NCBI RefSeq assembly: GCF_039523735.1
Contig: NZ_BAAAFW010000012.1
Coordinates: 62,001-126,000 of the forward strand
Length of the DNA stretch: 64,000 nt
Direction of reading: 5' to 3'
DNA from: Tatumella punctata
GTDB taxonomy: Bacteria; Pseudomonadota; Gammaproteobacteria; Enterobacterales; Enterobacteriaceae
Positions within the stretch are counted from its first letter, which is position 1; every line of letters starts with the position of its first letter. A model generated the notes under the pieces. It made no database searches, was not told the DNA's origin, and was given only the letters and a program-made list of their open reading frames with translations. Of the stretch, positions 26,636-35,401 are shown piece by piece. A program made the position numbers and the translations under genes.

Positions 26636-28969
26636 ATGAAAAAATTATCTCGGTTTTCCACGGCTGTATGCCTTGAGATTGGGGCTACAGCGTTCTTTTT
26701 ATCCTTCCAGGCGGCGGCCGCAGAACCAGCCCCTGTTGACGGAGCAGTGACCAGCCAGCAAAAGGCATCTGAAACATCTGTCACCAGTAAGACAGACCCG
26801 CAAAATGGCACAATTATTGTGACCGCCAGACAGCAAAACTTACAGGCACCGGGTGTCTCGACGATTACTGCCGACGAAATCCGCAAGCATCCGCCGGCCC
26901 GCGATGTATCAGAAATTGTCCGGACCATGCCCGGGGTAAACCTTACGGGTAACTCGACCAGTGGCCAGCGCGGCAACAATCGTCAGATTGATATCCGTGG
27001 TATGGGGCCGGAAAACACCCTGATTCTGATCGATGGTAAACCGGTATCCAGCCGTAATTCAGTGCGCTTTGGCTGGCGTGGTGAACGTGATACCCGCGGT
27101 GATTCCAACTGGGTACCCCCGGAAATGATTGAGCGTATTGAAGTCATCCGTGGTCCGGCAGCAGCCCGCTACGGTAACGGCGCCATGGGCGGAGTGGTGA
27201 ATATCATAACCAAACAGGCGACCAGCCAGTGGCATGGTTCATGGGATACTTACCTGAATGCACCGCAGCATAAAGCGGAAGGCGCCACCAAACGTACTAA
27301 CTTCAGCCTGATGGGCCCCGTATCAGACAGCCTGACGCTGAGTATCTGGGGTAACCTGGATAAAACGCAGGCTGACTCTTACGATATCAACAAAGATCAT
27401 ACGACGCCGCGTTCCGGTATTTATACGGGCAGTTACCCGGCAGGGCGCGAAGGGGTAGTGGATAAAGAACTGCACGGTAAACTGAACTGGGAGTTTGCCC
27501 GCAACCAGCATCTGGAGTTTGAAGCCGGAACCAGTCGTCAGGGTAACCTGTATGCCGGCGATACTCAGAATACCAATACCTCCGATTATGTGAAGTCGAT
27601 GTACGGCAAGGAAACCAACCGTATTTATCGCCAGAATTATGCCCTGACCTGGACCGGCGTCTGGGATAACGGGGTCAGCACTAATACTTATGCACAGTAT
27701 GAAAGAACCCGTAACTCACGACTGGCCGAAGGTCTGGCTGGCGGCACTGAAGGTATTTTTAATACTGATGCCGGTTTTGCTGATATCGACCTGAGCGATG
27801 TATTATTGCACAGTGAAATCAGTATCCCGTTTACGGCGCTGGTCAATCAGAACCTGACCCTCGGTACCGAATGGAACCAGCAGAGGATGAAAGACGGTAT
27901 TTCTACCAGCCAGGCACTGACCGGCAACAAAACGGGCGGAGCGATCGAGGGTGTGACTACCGGCACCCGTGATCCCTATTCCAGTGCTGACATCTTTTCT
28001 CTGTTTGCTGAAGATAATATGGATATTACCGACAGCACGGTATTAACGCCGGCACTGCGTTTTGACCACCATTCCATTTCAGGGACTAACTGGAGCCCGT
28101 CGCTGAATCTGTCCCAGAACCTGACCGACAATCTGACACTGAAGATGGGTATCGCCCGGGCATATAAAGCGCCTAATCTGTATCAGACCAACAACAACTA
28201 CATTCTGTACAGTAATGGTCAGGGCTGTTATGGCTACACAGGAACCGGCGCGGGCTGTTATCTGATGGGTAACGATAACCTTAAAGCCGAAACCAGTGTT
28301 AACAAAGAGATCGGCCTGGAATACAAAAACGAGACGGGGCTACAGGCAGGAGTGACCTGGTTCCGCAATGATTATCGCAATAAAATTGAGGCCGGTAACA
28401 ATATTCTGGGCACCAGCAGTACCGGAACGTATATCTATCAGTGGGAAAACGTACCTAAAGCGCTGGTGGAAGGTCTGGAAGGGACACTGAATATTCCGCT
28501 GACGGATACAGTCAACTGGAATAACAATATGACCTGGATGCTGCAGAGTAAAAATAAAACCACCGGCGATCGTTTATCGGTTATCCCGCAGTTTACGCTG
28601 AACTCCGGACTGACCTGGCAGGCGCGGGATGATCTTTCGCTGGCAACGACCTTCACCTGGTATGGTCGTCAGAAACCTAAACGCCTCGATTACCGCGGTA
28701 ATGTGGTGGGTTATCCTGATACCCGGGAAGTCAGTCCTTACAGCATTGTCGGTGCCAGCGCGACCTGGGATGCCACCAAAAATGTCAGTATCACGGCGGG
28801 TATAGAAAACCTGTTTGATAAACGTCACTTCCGCGAAGGTAACGCTCAGTCAACAGGGACTATCACCTCAACAGGAGCGCTTAACCCGATTACCATCTAC
28901 GGGGCAGGGGCGAATACCTATAACGAGTCCGGACGGACTTTTTATATGAGTCTTAATACCCACTTCTGA
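26636..28969 (+). CDS. fepA: Ferric enterobactin TonB-dependent receptor FepA
   Basis: Outer-membrane receptor for ferric enterobactin. Signal peptide is about 1-29 (ending QAAAA). The TonB box is TIIVTA near 59-64, then the plug domain (GVSTITADEIRK, RTMPGVNLTG, QIDIRGMGPENTLILIDG, IERIEVIRGPAAARYGNGAMGG) and a 22-strand barrel ending in Phe (SLNTHF). With the ATG at 26636 it has 777 residues against 746 in E. coli. Part of the excess is a longer Gln/Ser/Thr-rich spacer before the TonB box. It ends the island and converges on dacB. Confidence 0.96.
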   Translation: MKKLSRFSTAVCLEIGATAFFLSFQAAAAEPAPVDGAVTSQQKASETSVTSKTDPQNGTIIVTARQQNLQAPGVSTITADEIRKHPPARDVSEIVRTMPGVNLTGNSTSGQRGNNRQIDIRGMGPENTLILIDGKPVSSRNSVRFGWRGERDTRGDSNWVPPEMIERIEVIRGPAAARYGNGAMGGVVNIITKQATSQWHGSWDTYLNAPQHKAEGATKRTNFSLMGPVSDSLTLSIWGNLDKTQADSYDINKDHTTPRSGIYTGSYPAGREGVVDKELHGKLNWEFARNQHLEFEAGTSRQGNLYAGDTQNTNTSDYVKSMYGKETNRIYRQNYALTWTGVWDNGVSTNTYAQYERTRNSRLAEGLAGGTEGIFNTDAGFADIDLSDVLLHSEISIPFTALVNQNLTLGTEWNQQRMKDGISTSQALTGNKTGGAIEGVTTGTRDPYSSADIFSLFAEDNMDITDSTVLTPALRFDHHSISGTNWSPSLNLSQNLTDNLTLKMGIARAYKAPNLYQTNNNYILYSNGQGCYGYTGTGAGCYLMGNDNLKAETSVNKEIGLEYKNETGLQAGVTWFRNDYRNKIEAGNNILGTSSTGTYIYQWENVPKALVEGLEGTLNIPLTDTVNWNNNMTWMLQSKNKTTGDRLSVIPQFTLNSGLTWQARDDLSLATTFTWYGRQKPKRLDYRGNVVGYPDTREVSPYSIVGASATWDATKNVSITAGIENLFDKRHFREGNAQSTGTITSTGALNPITIYGAGANTYNESGRTFYMSLNTHF

Positions 28970-28987
28970 TCCGCGGGTTACTTCCGT

Positions 28988-29022
28988 AAAAAAAGCCGCC
29001 TTCAGCAACGAAGGCGGCTTTC
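28988..29022. terminator. Bidirectional terminator between fepA and dacB
   Basis: Stem AAGCCGCCTT / AAGGCGGCTT preceded by a seven-A run and followed by TTTCT, so it can act for fepA (plus) and dacB (minus). It marks the right border of the siderophore island. Confidence 0.85.
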
Positions 29023-29042
29023 TGCTATCAGATGGCCGGTGA

Positions 29043-30479
29043 CTAGTATTGCTGATATAAATCGCGATACAGGCGGCTTTCGAAGCGCACCAGAGGTACG
29101 CGGCGCGTGCGCTGGTCCTGCGGTGGTACAGCATATCCGGACAGGTACTGGACAAAAGCGACTTTGCTGCCGCTGGCTGTCGTCAGGAAGCCCGCCAGAT
29201 TGTATACGCCTTGCAGAGAACCGGTTTTTGCTGACAACTTGCCATCGACCCCGGCCTCATGTAAACCGCCACGATATTGCAGGGTACCGTCATGGCCTGA
29301 CAGGGGTAACATACTGATAAAGTCCAGGCTGCTGTCATTTTTGCCGATGTACTGCAGAGCCTGCATCATTGTTTCCGGAGAAACCAGATCATGTCGGGAT
29401 AAACCGGAACCATCCATCTGTACTGTATTACCTAAATCAATACCGGCCTTTTCTTTCAGAATCCTTCTGACAGCGTCTGAGCCTGCGCGGTAGGTACCCG
29501 GCACATTAAAGTAATGATGGCCGATGGTACGGAAGATGGTGTCTGCATACATATTGTCGGAAACCTTCAGCATATGATGCAGCAGGTCATGCAAAGGTGC
29601 GGAATCGTGGCTGGCAAGTATTGTTCCTGCGGGGGTTGGCTGTGTCTGACGCAGCAGTTGTCCGCTGTAATCGATATCCGCCTGACGCAGTTCATCACGC
29701 AGAATTTCTCCGGCCCAGGCCGCGCCATTTTGTACAGCAAAGGCTAAAGGCAGCGGGTCGGCACGTTTGCGCAAGCATCCGGTCAGGGTATAACGGTTTA
29801 ATTCTCCGGGTACCACATCCAGCTCGCAGTACTGACCTTCTCCGGAGTTCGGTGCGATGGTTTTTACCTCGCTGAACATATGAGCCGGATAGTAAGACGC
29901 AATGCGGATATAGGCATTCTGGCCGGGGGTATCGGCACTGTAAAGTGCGACGGAAAAGCAGTTTTTGTCGATGATCGCTGCACCCGGCGGGGCACTGAAA
30001 CACTGGGTCAGATCATTCCACGGCCAGCCCGGAGCAGCATCGTGGCTGGCAAACACTGATGTATCAATCACCAGATTGCCCTGAATATGAGTGATCCCTT
30101 GTTTTTTCAGACTGTTTACCATGACCCGCAGGTCCTGGCGGGTAAAAGTCGGGTCGCCGGCAAACCGGGCAATTAAGTCTCCCTGTAATGTGCCGTTACT
30201 GATGTTACCTTTGGTTTCAAATGTGGTCTGAAACCTGAAATCTTTACCCAGCTCCAGTAATGCACTGAGTGCGGTGAATATTTTCATGGTACTGGCGGGG
30301 AGCGCCATCTGATGTGCACGGTAATCCACCAGGGGTTCCTGTGAGCCGACTTTTTGTGCCAGGAACGCAAGGCTGGCCCCGTCCGGCAAATATTGTGTAT
30401 ATTGCTCTACAGGGATAGCGGCCTGAGCCTGCAGAGTAAAAGCGAGAGTCAATCCTGATATAAGTCGTAAAAATCGCAT
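29043..30479 (-). CDS. dacB: D-alanyl-D-alanine carboxypeptidase/endopeptidase PBP4
   Basis: Periplasmic low-molecular-weight penicillin-binding protein that trims and cleaves peptidoglycan cross-links. Signal peptide is about 1-20 (ending AQAQA). Active-site motifs: S63-T-M-K66, the SDN triad in KVSDNMYADT, and KTG in SAKTGSLQG. The large insertion domain between the first two motifs is typical of class C PBP4. It has 478 residues (E. coli 477). It diverges from greA as in E. coli; its other E. coli neighbour obgE is displaced by the siderophore island. Confidence 0.96.
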   Translation of the reverse strand: MRFLRLISGLTLAFTLQAQAAIPVEQYTQYLPDGASLAFLAQKVGSQEPLVDYRAHQMALPASTMKIFTALSALLELGKDFRFQTTFETKGNISNGTLQGDLIARFAGDPTFTRQDLRVMVNSLKKQGITHIQGNLVIDTSVFASHDAAPGWPWNDLTQCFSAPPGAAIIDKNCFSVALYSADTPGQNAYIRIASYYPAHMFSEVKTIAPNSGEGQYCELDVVPGELNRYTLTGCLRKRADPLPLAFAVQNGAAWAGEILRDELRQADIDYSGQLLRQTQPTPAGTILASHDSAPLHDLLHHMLKVSDNMYADTIFRTIGHHYFNVPGTYRAGSDAVRRILKEKAGIDLGNTVQMDGSGLSRHDLVSPETMMQALQYIGKNDSSLDFISMLPLSGHDGTLQYRGGLHEAGVDGKLSAKTGSLQGVYNLAGFLTTASGSKVAFVQYLSGYAVPPQDQRTRRVPLVRFESRLYRDLYQQY

Positions 30480-30594
30480 AATCTCGGGCTAAGTGACGGA
30501 GGAAGCCGCAATACTACGTCCCATTGCAGGGCAAAGTAAACGATGACCCCCGGGGAACTCCGGGGTAAAATACGTATCAAAATGAAAAAATGAT

Positions 30595-30635
30595 CCTTGC
30601 CTGTGGTTAATCATGCCCCGGGCAGGGTTGTTTTA
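30595..30635 (+). ncRNA. Candidate GraL-like leader RNA terminator upstream of greA
   Basis: CCTTGCC (30595-30601) can pair with GGCAGGG (30621-30627), followed by TTGTTTTA, inside the 244-base greA leader region. E. coli makes the short GraL RNAs by early termination in the greA leader. I see the hairpin and T-rich tail; the functional link is inference by position. A second GC hairpin (CCCCGG/CCGGGG) lies at about 30547-30565. Confidence 0.35.
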
Positions 30636-30723
30636 TGCTGAAATTAATGCGAGGCAGGACGCTATTTTCTGCTGTCATCAGTCAGGATGACACTTGTACA
30701 CATAAGATAATGAGGAGTTGAAG

Positions 30724-31200
30724 ATGAGTCAGGTTCCTATGACACTACGTGGTGCTGAAAAACTGCGTACAGAACTTGAAGAGCTGAAAACTGTTAAACG
30801 TCCGCGCATCATCGCCTCAATCGCGGAAGCACGTGAACACGGTGATCTTAAGGAAAATGCAGAGTATCACGCGGCACGTGAAGAGCAGGGATTCTGTGAA
30901 GGACGCATTCAGGAAATTGAAGCGAAATTATCTAACGCACAGATTATTGATATTACTAAAATGCCGGCCACTGGCCGTGTGATTTTTGGTGCAACAGTGA
31001 CGGTTTACAATACCAGCACTGATGAAGAAGCGACCTACCGTATTGTGGGTGATGACGAAGCTGATTTTAAGCAAAATCTGATTTCTGTAAATTCGCCAAT
31101 GGCACGCGGATTAATTTCCAAACAGCAGGATGATGTCGCGATTATCAAAACACCGGGTGGTGATGTGGAATATGAGATCCTGCGGGTGGAATACCTGTAA
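30724..31200 (+). CDS. greA: Transcript cleavage factor GreA
   Basis: Rescues backtracked RNA polymerase by stimulating cleavage of the nascent RNA. It has 158 residues, the E. coli length. The N-terminal antiparallel coiled coil carries the tip acidic residues in AREHGDLKENAEYHAAREEQ, and the C-terminal domain has GATVTVYN, YRIVGDDEADF and NSPMARGLI. The ATG at 30724 follows a GAGGAG ribosome site; the earlier in-frame codon at 30718 overlaps that site. Confidence 0.97.
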   Translation: MSQVPMTLRGAEKLRTELEELKTVKRPRIIASIAEAREHGDLKENAEYHAAREEQGFCEGRIQEIEAKLSNAQIIDITKMPATGRVIFGATVTVYNTSTDEEATYRIVGDDEADFKQNLISVNSPMARGLISKQQDDVAIIKTPGGDVEYEILRVEYL

Positions 31201-31343
31201 TCTCTTGCTACGCTTAGATAACAGAACTCAGATTTAACAGATAACGTTATTTTATGGCTAAATATCGTAAATCTGTTCAGCAGGTCTGCAATGATGTACT
31301 TAGCGTGGTAACATAAATTGTCATGCTGAAATGTAAAAAACAG

Positions 31344-31366
31344 AAAAGGCCGCTGTGCGGCCTTTT
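31344..31366. terminator. Bidirectional terminator between greA and yhbY
   Basis: Symmetric stem AAAAGGCCGC / GCGGCCTTTT with a three-base loop, carrying A and T runs on both sides. It serves both converging genes and lies 143 bases after the greA stop. Confidence 0.85.
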
Positions 31367-31424
31367 CACCCACAGCAGACCTGTGGCAATTTCTGCTGGC
31401 ACCGGAGCCGGTACCTGCCGAAAT

Positions 31425-31718
31425 TTAGCGTGGCAAAGAGATTTTATTCTCTTTTGAACGACGATACAGCACCAGTACTTTGCCAATAACCTGAACTTCA
31501 GCGGCTTTGGTTTCGCGAACAATGGCATTAACAATCAAAGATTTAGTCTCGCGATCTTCGCCAGCTATTTTTACTTTGATCAGTTCATGGTGTTCGAGTG
31601 CATTTTCGATTTCAGCCAGAACACCTTCTGTCAGCCCGTTGTTACCTAACATAACAACCGGTTTCAGGGGATGGGCCAGACCTTTCAGGTGCTGTTTTTG
31701 TTTAGTACTCAGATTCAT
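31425..31718 (-). CDS. yhbY: Ribosome assembly RNA-binding protein YhbY
   Basis: CRM-domain protein that binds pre-50S ribosomal particles. It has 97 residues, almost identical to E. coli YhbY. The CRM fold is marked by LKPVVMLGNNGLTEGVLAEIENAL with the GxxG loop, and HHELIKVKI. It is divergent from rlmE with a short shared promoter region, as in E. coli. Confidence 0.95.
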   Translation of the reverse strand: MNLSTKQKQHLKGLAHPLKPVVMLGNNGLTEGVLAEIENALEHHELIKVKIAGEDRETKSLIVNAIVRETKAAEVQVIGKVLVLYRRSKENKISLPR

Positions 31719-31843
31719 CGTATTATTTACTTACTCAGGGATTGAAAACGGGTCATTCTACCGCCATCTCTGGTATATCGCCAAATCAACGCGACATATA
31801 CGTGGTGATTTATCGCGACGATATAGAATTAGTTGGAAAAATT

Positions 31844-32473
31844 ATGACCGGTAAAAAGCGTTCGGCCAGTTCCAGCCGCTGGCTTCAGGAACACTTTAGC
31901 GACAAATATGTGCAACAGGCACAAAAAAAAGGGTTGCGTTCACGCGCCTGGTTTAAACTGGACGAAATTCAGCAAGGTGACAAATTATTTAAACCTGGTA
32001 TGACAGTTGTTGACCTTGGTGCGGCACCGGGAGGCTGGTCACAGTATGTGGTACAGCAGATCGGTTCGAAAGGGCGCATTATTGCTTGCGACCTGTTACC
32101 GATGGACCCTATTGTAGGGGTAGACTTCCTGCAGGGCGATTTTCGGGATGAAGCGGTATTAGCAGCATTACTGGAACGCGTAGGTGATGAGAAAGTTCAG
32201 GTCGTCATGTCTGACATGGCACCGAATATGAGCGGTACTCCGGCAGTGGATATTCCACGTTCGATGTATTTGATAGAGCTGGCGTTGGATATGTGTCGGG
32301 ATATTCTGGCGCCGGGTGGTAGTTTTGTAGTGAAAGTGTTTCAGGGAGATGGCTTCGATGAATACCTGCGGGAAATTCGCTCCCTGTTTACGAAAGTGAA
32401 AATTCGGAAGCCTGACGCTTCACGTTCACGTTCACGTGAAGTGTACATTGTAGCGACTGGGCGCAAACTATAG
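31844..32473 (+). CDS. rlmE: 23S rRNA 2'-O-methyltransferase RlmE (FtsJ/RrmJ)
   Basis: Methylates U2552 of 23S rRNA in the ribosomal A loop using S-adenosylmethionine. It has 209 residues as in E. coli. The K-D-K-E tetrad is at K38, D124, K164 and E199, and the cofactor loop is VVDLGAAPGGWSQ. I start at the ATG at 31844 (MTGKKRSASS); the upstream 34 codons have no family match. It is 46 bases before ftsH, the known heat-shock operon pair. Confidence 0.97.
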   Translation: MTGKKRSASSSRWLQEHFSDKYVQQAQKKGLRSRAWFKLDEIQQGDKLFKPGMTVVDLGAAPGGWSQYVVQQIGSKGRIIACDLLPMDPIVGVDFLQGDFRDEAVLAALLERVGDEKVQVVMSDMAPNMSGTPAVDIPRSMYLIELALDMCRDILAPGGSFVVKVFQGDGFDEYLREIRSLFTKVKIRKPDASRSRSREVYIVATGRKL

Positions 32474-32519
32474 TACCCTACGCTGTCTGTTAACATCGTT
32501 GTAATATGAGGTTAATCCC

Positions 32520-34475
32520 TTGAGTGACATGGCGAAAAACCTGATTCTCTGGCTAGTCATCGCGGTTGTACTGATGTCGGTATTCCAGAGCTTTGGGCCC
32601 AGCGAGTCGAATGGCAAGAGGGTTGATTATTCAACTTTCCTGTCGGAAGTGAACCAGGATCAGGTCCGCGAGGCACGTATTAACGGGCGTGAAATTAACG
32701 TTATCAAAAAAGACAGTGGAAAATATACGACCTATATTCCTGTCAACGATCCCAAGTTGCTCGACAATTTGCTGACTAAAAATGTAACCGTAGTAGGTGA
32801 GCCACCGGAAGAACCAAGTCTGCTGACTTCTATCTTTATCTCGTGGTTCCCTATGTTGTTGCTGATCGGCGTGTGGATCTTCTTTATGCGTCAGATGCAA
32901 GGCGGTGGCGGTAAAGGCGCGATGTCTTTCGGAAAGAGCAAAGCACGTATGCTCACCGAAGATCAGATTAAGACCACCTTTGCCGATGTCGCAGGCTGTG
33001 ATGAAGCGAAGGAAGAAGTCAGTGAACTGGTGGAATATCTGCGTGAACCGAGTCGTTTCCAGAAACTTGGCGGTAAAATTCCTAAAGGCGTTCTGATGGT
33101 CGGCCCTCCGGGTACCGGTAAAACCTTGCTGGCAAAAGCGATTGCCGGTGAAGCGAAAGTACCGTTCTTTACCATCTCCGGTTCTGACTTCGTTGAAATG
33201 TTTGTTGGTGTGGGTGCATCCCGTGTTCGTGATATGTTTGAACAGGCTAAAAAAGCCGCGCCCTGCATTATCTTTATCGATGAAATTGATGCCGTCGGTC
33301 GTCAGCGTGGTGCCGGTTTAGGTGGTGGTCACGATGAGCGTGAACAGACCCTGAACCAGATGCTGGTCGAAATGGATGGTTTTGAAGGTAACGAAGGTAT
33401 TATCGTCATTGCCGCCACTAACCGTCCTGATGTACTGGACCCTGCGTTATTGCGTCCGGGCCGTTTTGACCGTCAGGTCGTGGTAGGGTTACCGGATGTG
33501 CGTGGCCGTGAGCAAATACTGAAAGTACATATGCGTCGTGTCCCGCTGGCGACAGATATTGATGCGGCGATTATTGCCCGTGGTACACCGGGTTTCTCCG
33601 GTGCTGATCTGGCTAACCTGGTTAACGAAGCTGCTCTGTTTGCTGCGCGTGGTAACAAGCGTGTGGTATCGATGGTTGAGTTTGAAAAAGCCAAAGACAA
33701 AATCATGATGGGTGCTGAGCGCCGGTCGATGGTGATGACAGAGGCCCAGAAAGAGTCTACGGCATACCACGAAGCAGGACATGCGATTATCGGCCGGCTG
33801 GTACCGGAACATGATCCGGTACATAAAGTGACCATTATTCCTCGCGGACGTGCGTTAGGTGTGACTTTCTTCCTGCCGGAAGGAGATGCAATCAGCGCCA
33901 GTCGTCAGAAACTCGAAAGTCAGATCTCCACGCTGTATGGTGGCCGTCTGGCAGAAGAGATTATCTATGGCGTTGAACACGTTTCCACCGGGGCATCTAA
34001 CGATATTAAAGTGGCGACTAACCTGGCACGTAATATGGTTACGCAATGGGGCTTCTCCGACAAGCTGGGACCACTACTGTACGCAGAGGAAGACGGTGAA
34101 GTATTCCTCGGCCGTTCGGTTGCCAAAGCGAAACATATGTCTGATGAAACGGCACGTATTATCGACCAGGAAATTAAACACCTGATCGACAGTAATTATC
34201 AGCGTGCCCGTACTATCCTTAATGAAAACATGGATATTCTGCATTCCATGAAAGATGCATTAATGAAGTACGAAACTATCGATGCACCACAGATTGATGA
34301 TCTGATGGCGCGTCGCGAAGTCCGTCCGCCAGCCGGATGGGAAGAACCAAAAAATAATGGTTCTTCTTCAGACAATAACAATGGTACTCCTGCACCGCAG
34401 GCGCCTCGTCCGGTCGATGAACCGCGTACTGAGACCCCGGGCAATAACACCATGTCTGAATCATTCGATAAATAA
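32520..34475 (+). CDS. ftsH: ATP-dependent zinc metalloprotease FtsH
   Basis: Membrane AAA+ protease that degrades LpxC, sigma32 and faulty membrane proteins. Two N-terminal membrane segments (about 8-24 and 100-120) flank the periplasmic domain. Then come the AAA domain (GPPGTGKT, IIFIDEIDAVG, SRH block NRPDVLDPALLRPGRFDR) and the zinc protease domain (HEAGH). The tail is Asn, Ser and Pro-rich. TTG at 32520 has a GAGG site eight bases upstream; an ATG three codons later (32529) gives the commonly listed E. coli N-terminus MAKNLILW. Either is plausible. Confidence 0.97.
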   Translation: MSDMAKNLILWLVIAVVLMSVFQSFGPSESNGKRVDYSTFLSEVNQDQVREARINGREINVIKKDSGKYTTYIPVNDPKLLDNLLTKNVTVVGEPPEEPSLLTSIFISWFPMLLLIGVWIFFMRQMQGGGGKGAMSFGKSKARMLTEDQIKTTFADVAGCDEAKEEVSELVEYLREPSRFQKLGGKIPKGVLMVGPPGTGKTLLAKAIAGEAKVPFFTISGSDFVEMFVGVGASRVRDMFEQAKKAAPCIIFIDEIDAVGRQRGAGLGGGHDEREQTLNQMLVEMDGFEGNEGIIVIAATNRPDVLDPALLRPGRFDRQVVVGLPDVRGREQILKVHMRRVPLATDIDAAIIARGTPGFSGADLANLVNEAALFAARGNKRVVSMVEFEKAKDKIMMGAERRSMVMTEAQKESTAYHEAGHAIIGRLVPEHDPVHKVTIIPRGRALGVTFFLPEGDAISASRQKLESQISTLYGGRLAEEIIYGVEHVSTGASNDIKVATNLARNMVTQWGFSDKLGPLLYAEEDGEVFLGRSVAKAKHMSDETARIIDQEIKHLIDSNYQRARTILNENMDILHSMKDALMKYETIDAPQIDDLMARREVRPPAGWEEPKNNGSSSDNNNGTPAPQAPRPVDEPRTETPGNNTMSESFDK

Positions 34476-34496
34476 GACGCTTTTACGTTAAAATAC

Positions 34497-34521
34497 AACC
34501 CCGGCTTGTCCGGGGTTTTTT
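34497..34521 (+). terminator. Rho-independent terminator after ftsH
   Basis: Stem AACCCCGG / CCGGGGTT with a five-base loop followed by TTTTTA, 22 bases past the ftsH stop and 34 before folP. Confidence 0.88.
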
Positions 34522-34555
34522 ATTGCTGTTTTTTACTGCCGGGAGATACCGTCTG

Positions 34556-35401
34556 ATGAAGTTGTACGCCAGGGATTCTGAACTCGACCTTTCATTTCCG
34601 CATGTGATGGGGATACTGAATATTACCCCTGATTCATTTTCCGATGGCGGCAGTCATGCGACTTTAACCGATGCTATCACCCATACCAATGAGATGGTGA
34701 ATGCCGGTGCCACCATTATCGATGTTGGTGGTGAGTCTACCCGGCCAGGGGCTGCGGAAGTCAGTACCGAAGAAGAACTGGAGCGGGTTATCCCGGTAGT
34801 GACAGAAATTGCCCGTCGTTTCGACGTGTGGATTTCTGTCGATACCTCCCGGCCGGAAGTCATCCGCGAAGCGGCACAGGCCGGAGCACATATTATTAAC
34901 GATATTCGTGCACTGCAGATGCCCGGAGCGCTATCTGCGGCGGCTGACACTGGCTTACCGGTCTGCCTGATGCATATGCAGGGCCAGCCAAAAACCATGC
35001 AACAGGCTCCTGATTATCAGGACGTAGTCGCAGACGTCGACCGTTTCTTTACTCAGCAGATTACCCGCTGTATTGACGGGGGCATAAAGAAAGAAAATCT
35101 GATACTGGATCCCGGCTTCGGTTTTGGCAAAAATCTTGCCCATAACTACCAGCTGCTGGCACATTTACATCATTTTCACCATTTCGGGCTGCCGTTACTG
35201 GCTGGTATGTCCCGTAAGTCAATGATCGGCCAGCTACTGAATGTCGGCCCATCACAGCGGCTAAGCGGTAGCCTGGCATGCGCAGTGATTGCCGCTATGC
35301 AGGGCGCACAAATTCACCGTGTGCATGATGTAAAAGAAACAGTTGAAGCCATACGGGTCGCTGAGGCCACATTAAGAGCGAAAGGACAACATTATGAGTG
35401 A
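34556..35401 (+). CDS. folP: Dihydropteroate synthase
   Basis: Condenses p-aminobenzoate with hydroxymethyl-dihydropterin pyrophosphate in folate synthesis; the sulfonamide target. The TIM-barrel signatures are MGILNITPDSFSDGG, DVGGESTRPGA, LDPGFGFGKNLAHNY and GMSRKSMIG. It has 281 residues (E. coli 282). The ATG at 34556 (MKLYARD) is used; the longer frame begins inside the ftsH terminator. It overlaps glmM by eight bases. Confidence 0.97.
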   Translation: MKLYARDSELDLSFPHVMGILNITPDSFSDGGSHATLTDAITHTNEMVNAGATIIDVGGESTRPGAAEVSTEEELERVIPVVTEIARRFDVWISVDTSRPEVIREAAQAGAHIINDIRALQMPGALSAAADTGLPVCLMHMQGQPKTMQQAPDYQDVVADVDRFFTQQITRCIDGGIKKENLILDPGFGFGKNLAHNYQLLAHLHHFHHFGLPLLAGMSRKSMIGQLLNVGPSQRLSGSLACAVIAAMQGAQIHRVHDVKETVEAIRVAEATLRAKGQHYE

